Below, in pieces: positions 21,440-29,070 of a stretch of DNA of 31,720 bases (the first letter of the stretch is position 1; every line of letters begins with the position of its first letter). A program made the position numbers and the translations under genes. This DNA comes from Cladosporium sp. IMV 00045. Taxonomy: Eukaryota > Ascomycota > Dothideomycetes > Cladosporiales > Cladosporiaceae. Location: the NCBI GenBank assembly GCA_001931905.2, contig MSJI02000802.1, positions 1-31,720 on the forward strand, written 5' to 3'. A model generated the notes under the pieces. It had not been told where the DNA came from. It did not search any database and was given only the letters and a program-made list of their open reading frames with translations.

Positions 21440-22541
21440 TGTTGTGCCTTTAGAGCCAGGAAGATTTCCTCTTCTTCCACTTCTTCGACACTTTATCGCT
21501 TCGTAAAGATACACTGCCTCGCAGTGGCGCGTATTCGGGCGGCTGTGCCCATGTCAGCGAGGGGCGGATCATCAGTCTGTGTCACATACGTGCATATTGG
21601 ACTGGTCCAGTCATTGATTGACACGTGTGGAGGTAGGTGCCCCTGGCGCTGCGACCTACAGAGGACATAAAACCGTCCCGCCGTCAGACCGTATACCAAA
21701 AACCCCCCTACTGCCCTTCCACTGCGCAGATAGTACAGTCCGGGTTCAAATGCCTCGACCAGGGTAAGCAAATTACAGAGCATAGTAACAACAACGTTAT
21801 TTGCTGACTTGTCCAAAACAAAGAGTCAAACCGCCTAACCCCCCTTGGCCGCGCGACCCGGAGCCTTAATCATCATCAGGATGGTGCTCGGCGAGGTGCC
21901 TGGCTGAGCCTCTACATGCAAGCTCATGCGGCGTATCGTCCTCATCCGTGCGACACAGCAAGATTGCCCGCAATGAAAACGGCATCTTCATTCTATCTCT
22001 TTGGATCGCGAGAATCGAGCGCACAAGAGAACATACAGGTGTTTTGAGACCAGGAAGCCCGCATGGACAGTTATCGATGATCTTCGGCACTCTCGGCTTC
22101 TTTATTGGGTAGGCAGCAGTGGGGATGGTTGATTCAGCGTTCGGTGGGTGGGATGCACATCAGCAAGATTCGATTGTGCCAATATTCGAAGCGACGCACG
22201 TTTTCAAAGGGTATCATCTCGATACACTTGCCCGATCCCAACAACATGATTCACACACATTGTGTTACAAGTTGAGGTTGAGAAGTAGTCTAGATTGTCT
22301 GATCTATCTACAAAGGGCTCACAGAGAGGTGTGGCCCGTGCATCTAGCTACTTCACTTACATTCACTGCACTTCTGATGACTCTCAGGCTTACACTGCAG
22401 CCTAAACCTCAACAAATTGCCAGTCAGCGAAGGTATTCCCATCTCACGATCTCTCATATACTACCCACTGCAATACAAACCTTTCGGAGAAAATCCTCCA
22501 AGCGACGAACATTCCCGACTTACATCAAACCGCTCACAGCC
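21440..22541. promoter_or_regulatory. Divergent region between the ankyrin gene and the repeat-exon orphan gene
   Basis: About 1.1 kb. On the minus strand, 21866 to about 22150 stays open for about 95 codons with a Cys-rich stretch (DNCPCGLPG) but lacks an early ATG; it could be an exon or relic. A second open stretch is 21493-21816 minus. Neither is supported enough to call. Confidence 0.4.
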
Positions 22542-23625
22542 ATGGCGCCATTTGATCGTGCGCTCGTCCGTCAATTCCACCACCGAGGCCCAATTATCTC
22601 CCATATTCGAACCGCGATCAAGACTCGTTCCTTTCTCCCGGCCGCGCGCGCATCCTATCGTTCCACCAATAACTACGAGCGTGACTGCACTTTACTCAGA
22701 TCAAGCATCTTCCAGCATCAGAGCATTCGGGCCTTGCTTGGAGCGTTTTTTCCATCATCAGAGCATTCGCTTGTCAGCGAACGCCATGGTCTAGAACGCC
22801 ACTCTCTCCCTGGCAACTACGAGGACGTGTTGATCCCCCACGGACATGTGCCTTGGCTGATCTTGTTATCAAGCGGCCTTCCCAAGGAGAAGTGCGTCAA
22901 GCTAGCAACAGACATTGAAGACTACATCAACGAGGTAAGCAACATAAAAGGCAAGGACCGTTCCATTATGGCTTCACCGAGCTAATACCATGCGCGTTCA
23001 AGGATCTCAATCGTGAGACTCCCACTCCCCCAAATCGACCACCAACAGGACCATACCTGAAAGTCCTTGTACTCCACGGGCAACCGTTCCGTGGCGAACC
23101 GTCTCCCTGCCATCTCGCTTTCAATCACCCCCAATATCGCAACCCAAACCTCGGAGCCTTCGAGTCTCTAGACGAAGTCCAGTGGATCAGGCTTTCGGCG
23201 TCTTCACAAGACGCTAGCTCGACGGAATCAAGATCTGCGCATCGTAAACGCCTGACTCTCGCCGATTACTACCAACATCTAGCGATCCCCCCTGGCCATA
23301 AGAGTTGGGTGGTCGATGTGAAACATGGCATTCCCGAAGAGGAATGCGTGATTCTAGCAGCAAAGCTCGAAGACCATGTCAGTAAGGTAAGCAGTGCAAG
23401 AAAAACTCACACTCATCGATTTCCACCAAGCTGACATTTAAGTGTCCAAAGTCTCTCCCGCGCAAGCCTCCTCTTCCCGGAGAACCAAATGACTTGCATT
23501 CATCGCCTATGCCTTTCCCCAAGGGTCGTCGTGACCTACATACCGATCACGCCTTGCTGCCATCTCAGCTACAATTACCCCAAGGAGCTCGATCCGAATC
23601 TCGAAGCTTTCGAGTGTCTGGATGA
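22542..23625 (+). CDS. Orphan protein built of exon-sized repeats
   Basis: Predicted exons 22542-22934, 23003-23386 and 23443-23625, all phase 0, giving about 319 residues. Not a family I recognise. The end of exon 1 (YEDVLIPHGHVPWL...IEDYINE) and the end of exon 2 (YQHLAIPPGHKSW...LEDHVSK) align without gaps at 15 of 39 identical residues, and both stop at a GTAAGC donor. So a unit ending in a phase-0 intron has been duplicated. Exon 2 also carries a first half, PCHLAFNHP...PNLGAFESLDEVQW, matched by a third copy downstream in another frame. The start ATG at 22542 has a strong context (CACAGCCATGGCG); the frame is open further upstream, so this start is a choice. No signal peptide or membrane segment. 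The tail encoded by exon 3 is probably an artefact of decay. Function unknown. Confidence 0.55.
22716..22769. repeat. Direct repeat of CATCAGAGCATTCG
   Basis: Identical 14-mers at 22716-22729 and 22756-22769, 40 bases apart, inside the first exon of the orphan gene. The period is not a multiple of three, so the copies are read in different frames. Confidence 0.85.
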
Positions 23626-23680
23626 AGTCGAGTGGTTTGGTACTTTACCACCTATAAGGGATGCTGGCTTGACGGCATAA
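23520..23680 (+). pseudogene. Decayed third repeat copy of the orphan gene
   Basis: In the frame one base off from predicted exon 3, the translation CCHLSYNYP...PNLEAFECLDEVEW (23555-23635) matches PCHLAFNHP...PNLGAFESLDEVQW of exon 2 at 16 of 27 positions. A TAA follows at 23678-23680. Nucleotide similarity to exon 2 goes on through the stop (GATGCTGGCTTGACGG against GACGCTAGCTCGACGG), so the copy once extended further. The second half of the unit is not found downstream. The copy is therefore frameshifted, stopped and truncated. Confidence 0.65.
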
Positions 23681-24101
23681 TCGTCTGCGTTGCCGCGCTG
23701 GAGGTAGGGTATGAGCCTTGCGATCGCGCGCCCAAGGTGCTCACACGGGGCATAAGGTGCTCAACCGGCCTCGGGTTGTGGTGGAGGTTCGTATCGAAAA
23801 ACTCAGCTTCTCTTCTCGCCGTTCTCGAATAGTTCGCCGGCATAGGTCGCGAAGCAACGCTCGTGCTTCTGCGCAACAGGCGTGACCTCTGGATTTTCTT
23901 TGACTGCTCCGCAAATCTCTCAGCCTTTGCCCGCTCGTCAAAATGCCCATGTGCATAATCCAACATGGCTTTGACAGAGAGCATAAGACAGCCTACCAAC
24001 GTCACAGACGATGAGTTGCATGCTCCTATTCGGTCGCTAATGGTCGCTAATGTTCTACAACGACTCTGCACGATTCTGTTCCATAGAATGCTCCGCTCCA
24101 T
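23652..24101 (-). CDS. Hypothetical small ORF, uncertain
   Basis: Open frame of 149 codons from ATG 24101, starting MERSILWNRIVQSR. It has one moderately hydrophobic stretch (SVTLVGCLMLSVKAMLDYA) followed by a basic segment (RAKAERFAEQSKKIQRSRLLRR). No family recognised. It overlaps the decayed repeat copy on the other strand and contains a 10-bp tandem duplication (24032-24051). It could be a lineage-specific gene, an exon of a longer one, or chance. Confidence 0.2.
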   Translation of the reverse strand: MERSILWNRIVQSRCRTLATISDRIGACNSSSVTLVGCLMLSVKAMLDYAHGHFDERAKAERFAEQSKKIQRSRLLRRSTSVASRPMPANYSRTARREAEFFDTNLHHNPRPVEHLMPRVSTLGARSQGSYPTSSAATQTIMPSSQHPL

Positions 24102-24263
24102 GACAGAATTCAAAGAGAACTCGAAAAGATCTCAACATGTCCGTTTTATTCTCATATACACTTACCTGAATCTCCAAGAAACGCCGCGCTAATATTCATA
24201 TTACCTCACAAAAGTCCCACTCAACTTGCGTGTCTTCTTCTACCCGCCAATCGAGCTTGGTCC

Positions 24264-25795
24264 TCAATCGTCAAAATCCAAGTCCATGCCCATGAAATGC
24301 CTGAAACATCTAATAGTTAGCACACGCATTCCAGTGTCTTTTGGTTAGGGTCACAAGACTAGGACTCACCCTTCATACAGTCTCATGAATTTGGCCACAA
24401 AGGCCTCGAGGTGGAAGATGACTTTCTGCTCGGACAATCAGCGATTTGAATCAATGTGTAGGACAGGAGGGAAACTTACACTTCCGTTCCTGATCCTGTG
24501 CTCGTAGAAAGCACTCCACTTCACGACGTCTGCCTTTAGGCTGTCGTCGATTTTGGGCATGAGTTTGAATGTGAGAGTCTGTGTCCGACGGTCAGCTTGA
24601 ATCCCTTCATTGGCATGTCATTGATGATCGTACCTTCAGGATCGTCGTAGCAGGAATGCAATGCGTGAGCAAATCGTACAGCTTAGCGCGCACTTGCAAG
24701 ATCCTCGCTGGCGAACGCTCTTCGATCATGTCTTTAGCGATGACTTCGATCAGAGCCTCCCAATCCGGCGGAGGTATGGGAGTCTTCTCTGAGATTTGGT
24801 CACTGCAAGTTGGAAATCTCGTCAGCAAAATGGATCGCCAAGTTACACCTCTTCCTTTGGAAGCAGAAAGTCCTCAGAATATCCTTACTTTTGAGCATGC
24901 ACCGCCTCGTACATCAACAACGCCCTCCTCAAATTCCTCCCACACTCCCTCGCAACCCTCGCCTCCAATCCTGCACCGCCCTTCAAACCCTCCTTATCAC
25001 CCACGCTCTTCAGCACGCCCTCGATCTCCTCCACCGTCGGCGCCGCAACTCTAACCAATAAGCAACGACTCCTGATGGGCGCGATGATATTGCTCGTGCT
25101 GTTGGCGAGGAGGATCAGGCGGAGGTTGGGCGAGTACTTCTCCATCGTCCGGCGCAGCGCGGCTTGCGCGTCACGCGTGAGGTGGTCGGCTTCGTTGATC
25201 ACGACGACCTTGAAGCGCTGCTTGGCGGACAGGTCGACTTGTTGCGTTTGCGCGACTTCTTTCAGCAGGTCTTGGATCACCACGCGGTCGTAGTTGCCAA
25301 CGTCCGAGGGCGTAATTTCGAGGTGGTAGTTGGAGGATACGAGTGTGAATTCGAGCTTGCGGTTGCTGTGGTTCGCCGGTCTCATTAGCTGGGTGTGCTT
25401 CTGCGAGTATCTCTTTTTCGTCCCAATGCCTCGAGCAGATGTATTTCCTTCTCCTCTTTGCAAGTTCCATTCTACGAAAGCCCGGAATATCTCACCTCGT
25501 AGTCTGAAAAACCCTCGAATCGATCTTGATCTTCTCCACACCAGGGCCGAAAAGGGCCTTGAGCGTCGCCGAAATCCTCGTCTTCTTGCCCGCGCCTGAA
25601 GGTCCGTAAATGAGCAGATGGGGGAAATCTCCACTGGCGGCCTGCAAAGATCAGAGTATCAGCATGGAAGTGCTTTCGGCCGTGGGTTGGCGTTTCTGGC
25701 TGACTTACCAGCGCCTTTAAGCGATCGGAGAGGCTCGGGTGGTAGGATAGGGCATCGAGGGAGCGGGGGCGGTGTTTGTCGACTAGAAGGGCCAT
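24264..25795 (-). CDS. RFC5: Replication factor C subunit (yeast Rfc5, human RFC3 type)
   Basis: Seven exons, 25795-25709, 25641-25496, 25365-24889, 24802-24634, 24578-24480, 24425-24370 and 24300-24264, join in frame to 356 residues, the usual family length. Seen: start MALLVDKHRPRSLDAL, Walker A GPSGAGKKT (about 42-50), SNYHLEITPSD, a degenerate Walker B NEAD (135-138), ALRRTMEKY, and the SRC motif PIRSRC (177-179). The C-terminal collar follows with LYDLLTHCIPATTILK and FHLEAFVAKFMRLYE, then an acidic end DLDFDD. The subunit is part of the RFC clamp loader that places PCNA on primer-template DNA, and of the alternative Rad17/Ctf18/Elg1 loaders. In the family this subunit supplies an arginine finger (SRC) rather than ATP hydrolysis. 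CG-rich elements (GACGCGAC, 25915-25922) lie about 120 bases upstream, close to but not matching an MCB box. Confidence 0.96.
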
Positions 25796-26790
25796 GTTGC
25801 GCGGGTGTTTGCAGGGTCAACTGGGTTTAAGTGGTGGTGTTTTGATCTGGAGCTGGTACCTTAAAGTGGTGATGTAGTTTTGGAGAAAGTCAGCGCGCGT
25901 CGGCAGCCGGGGAGACGCGACGGAAAGCGCGTGGGAGCGAACGCCTTCCAAATTGACGGAGCAACTTCAGCGGTGCTGACGGCTTTTGATGGGGATGCAA
26001 CAAGACACATTTTTTTTTGTCACAGAGTTTCAATTGGACTGACAATCATATCATATCTCTTCGTATGGAGTTCTCATCATTAAACCAAGAGTCGGAAGGA
26101 GGAACAATCAATCCAAATCTTCACTCGACTGCCAGAGTCGTCATCGATTAAACAATTGCTACATGTACCCGCGAGCCCGCCAAACATCCACCACAACACC
26201 AATTCCCACCGAAGCCAAACTACGCGTACAGAGAAGGCAAAAACTCATATTAAGAGTTGGAAAACCTGCAATCAAAAAGGGGGTATCTCCGTATCGCTAA
26301 CGACAGTTTTTTCGTCAAACGCTCATGCTATGCTTTGATCTTGAAAGAAAGGGAGGAAAAGGCAGAACAGGGGGTATAGTGTGTGTTTTAAGCAGCAAAA
26401 AATTCATAAGTGCAAAGGAAGGAAGGGACGAAGAGAAAAGACAAGACCATCGGTCGTCGGCCAGGGTATTCAACGGAAATGGGTGGGATTGGTGCTGGCA
26501 CCTTTGGGGGCATAGGGTGTCTTCGTACAGTCGTAATATCATCTTTGATCGACGCATTCATCGCTTCTGAGAGTTTGAACGTTCCGTCACCTTCTTCTTC
26601 TGCTGTTGTTGTGCTGATTTCCCTTGGTATCGGGGACAGGCGAAGAAGCGGACGATGACGGAGGGGTTACAGAGCCCACCCCAAGCCGCTCGAAATAAGG
26701 ACGACGGAGTCTCTCGATAGGTGTTGTACTTCGAGTCGTGTCCTCGGAGCGCGCCTCGTTGGCACGGGAATCGTTACTACCGCAGCGCTC
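25796..26790. other. Intergenic region between RFC5 and the DUF7514-like gene
   Basis: Holds the RFC5 promoter at the left and the 3' untranslated region of the DUF7514-like gene at the right. Contains a T run near 26012-26018. Short open frames only; no gene or RNA recognised. Confidence 0.5.
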
Positions 26791-29070
26791 CTAGTGCTGC
26801 GTGCCTGCGCTTCCGTAGCCTTGTTGGGGTGGGTACATGCCCGGCGCACTATTTGGATTTGCGAATGAACCCCAACCATCTGAGCCGCCTGTGTTCAAGC
26901 TTGGTGGCCCACCATACATGCTGCGGCGCCGATCATCGTAGTTGCTACGACGAAGACCTGGGTATGAGCCTGATGCAGCGGAACCGTATGCGGAGTCGTA
27001 GCCGTTGGGGCCCATGGGAGGTGGTGGCTGGCTGTTCCGTGATGGGATGGGCTTGCCGCGTTGCATTTCTTCGTCAAATGGATTTCCGACACCAACAGAA
27101 GCCGTGGCGCGACGATTTGGATAATTGTATTGATTATCATCAAATTGGTCTCGATCAAAGTGTGATTGAGGCCTCGGGTTGTGCAAGTTAGAGGCATACT
27201 GGCCGGCTGGGATGTCTCCAAGATTGACTGGATCACTTCTGACGTATGATGCGGCTGGTGGTGGTGACCTTCGGCCTCTCGGGTAGCTGCCGACTGGAGG
27301 TTGAGCAGGTGGTGGCATTCCTGGGCCCACGGAGCTCCTATGCCTTTTCGTATGTGGAATGGCTCGAGGATCAGATTGAGCGCCGCCGGCGGCTTGCGAA
27401 GGGGCGCCCTGATCGTAATTCATGGATCTTGGCGGAGGCATATGAGCTGCGTCATTTGACCTAGCTGGGTTTGTGCCAGCTGTTTCGTCGCGTGGGCTGT
27501 CAGAGAACATCTTGCCGGTACCTTCCTTTGCAAAGTATGGTTTGCGTTCTCGCTCAATAGGAACCGACGGAACAAAGTCTTCCAGGTCGTCATCATTCAC
27601 TTCGTTTGAAAAGGTCGATTGAGAGTAAGGCTTTCTTTCGCGCTCTGGGTAGCTCGATTGTTGCGGCGGAGCGGAAGTTGGTGGTGGCGGCATGGCATTG
27701 CTGTTCCTCAAGTGCAGAAAGTTGGCTTCATGTGCCATACTGGCAATGATACACTGTTCAGAAATTGGGTTAGGCTGGGCCGGGAGCAAGCGTCTCGAAA
27801 GCTCCTTAGGGAATCGCTCGGTCCTGTAGTCCGCATTGGAAATGGGCATGTTCATGACGGCCTTGGAAAGACGTTCAAACTCCAAATCCGGATGTGCTTG
27901 TATGAGACAAGTCATGAATGTTTCGAACCCAAGTGGTGTTAATGCTGGAACATTAGGAGCCTCCTGATTGTGAGTTTGGATGAGATGATGTTCACATTTC
28001 AGCCTTCGGAACATCACGCTGATAGAAGCACTGACCATGCCGCCACCAAATATCAGGTGCCATGGGTAAAGTTCGTCTCCAATTTTCGTTTGCTCAAAGA
28101 AACGAAGCATCTTTGGCGGGGTCACGACCAAGCTGCCCTTTGGTTCGTATTCTTCGATGAGCTGGAGAGCGATGCCTCTCAAGAACTGGCTTAGCCGGAG
28201 CGTAGGAATGCCATTGTCGAAGAGAGGTTGCCAGATCTTTTCCAATGTAGTGGCTTCTGGAAGTGGTTCTGGGATTTTTGAAGGTTGAGCGCGGCTCCGG
28301 GGGATGTCCTGGGAACCAACGGAGTCACGACTATCGCGTCTGCGAGAGTTGGCACTCGAAGCGCGACCTTCCTCTACTCGCGAGAGATCTTCAGTCTGTT
28401 GCTCCTCCCGAATGCTTTCGTTCAATCGAGATCCCAGCTTCGTTTCACCAAAGGCAGGCTTCGGGGTGTCGCCATCTCGGTCACTCACATTGCTGCTGTC
28501 ATAGTTCTCGCCACCTTTGCGAAGACTGCTGGCAATAGCCGAAAGAATAGGACTAGGTGAAGTATTCGCGTGGCTTCCTGTCTCGGCGCGCTCCCATCCT
28601 CTGCGGGGAGAGGGCGGTGTGTCTCGAGACGGCAGCGACGAAGTGCTTGATTGCGTCGGGGATTGTGGTACAGAATGTACAGATGGCGGTGGCGGGTATT
28701 GCGCGGTCTGCGTGGCAGCTACTGGTGCCGGCGTGAGAGGATTCAAAGTCGCATTCTGCAAGTTCTTCACAACTGCCTCGGTGACTTGCGCAATGAACGC
28801 CGGATCCAGAGTGTTTGGCGGTTGCGACTGCCCAAAAGCTTTGTCAACAGCGTCACGGATAGGCTGAGGTTGATGAACGACGGGCTTGTTGATGGATGAC
28901 ACGCGTGATCGAGATGGCGTCGCACGTTGCTGCTCGGCCTGCGGCAGTGTTTGCGACTGGGACGATGGTGCGACGGATGGTTCCTGGAAGGGCTGTACCT
29001 TGGTTTGCTGCTGTGTCGCCGGAGCGGGATCAGGCGCGAGCGGTGGCGAGTTCGAAGCCGCGTCTTCCAT
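26791..29070 (-). CDS. DUF7514-like fungal protein with long disordered arms
   Basis: Single exon, 759 residues. The only folded-looking part is about 274-432: TTLEKIWQPLFDNGIPT, RLSQFLRGIALQLIEEYEP, VVTPPKMLRFFEQT, YPWHLIFGG, EHHLIQ, LTPLGFETFMTCLIQAHPD and ISNADYRTERFPKELSRRLLP. I recognise this as the conserved domain of a fungal family that I believe is DUF7514; the number is from memory. Residues 1-273 are Gln/Pro/Ser-rich and 433-759 are Pro/Arg/Tyr-rich with PERERKPY and similar stretches, so both arms are disordered. No signal peptide, membrane segment or catalytic motif. Start at 29070 is the first ATG of the frame. A possible role as scaffold or regulator is inference only. Confidence 0.88.
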   Translation of the reverse strand: MEDAASNSPPLAPDPAPATQQQTKVQPFQEPSVAPSSQSQTLPQAEQQRATPSRSRVSSINKPVVHQPQPIRDAVDKAFGQSQPPNTLDPAFIAQVTEAVVKNLQNATLNPLTPAPVAATQTAQYPPPPSVHSVPQSPTQSSTSSLPSRDTPPSPRRGWERAETGSHANTSPSPILSAIASSLRKGGENYDSSNVSDRDGDTPKPAFGETKLGSRLNESIREEQQTEDLSRVEEGRASSANSRRRDSRDSVGSQDIPRSRAQPSKIPEPLPEATTLEKIWQPLFDNGIPTLRLSQFLRGIALQLIEEYEPKGSLVVTPPKMLRFFEQTKIGDELYPWHLIFGGGMVSASISVMFRRLKCEHHLIQTHNQEAPNVPALTPLGFETFMTCLIQAHPDLEFERLSKAVMNMPISNADYRTERFPKELSRRLLPAQPNPISEQCIIASMAHEANFLHLRNSNAMPPPPTSAPPQQSSYPERERKPYSQSTFSNEVNDDDLEDFVPSVPIERERKPYFAKEGTGKMFSDSPRDETAGTNPARSNDAAHMPPPRSMNYDQGAPSQAAGGAQSDPRAIPHTKRHRSSVGPGMPPPAQPPVGSYPRGRRSPPPAASYVRSDPVNLGDIPAGQYASNLHNPRPQSHFDRDQFDDNQYNYPNRRATASVGVGNPFDEEMQRGKPIPSRNSQPPPPMGPNGYDSAYGSAASGSYPGLRRSNYDDRRRSMYGGPPSLNTGGSDGWGSFANPNSAPGMYPPQQGYGSAGTQH

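Noticed and set aside
21735..21760. GGTTCAAATGC resembling a tRNA B box
   Set aside because: The flanking bases do not form a T stem and no A box or acceptor stem can be paired.
25915..25922. GACGCGAC upstream of RFC5 as an MCB cell-cycle box
   Set aside because: The core ACGCGT is not matched (ACGCGA), and a single near match in GC-rich DNA is weak evidence.
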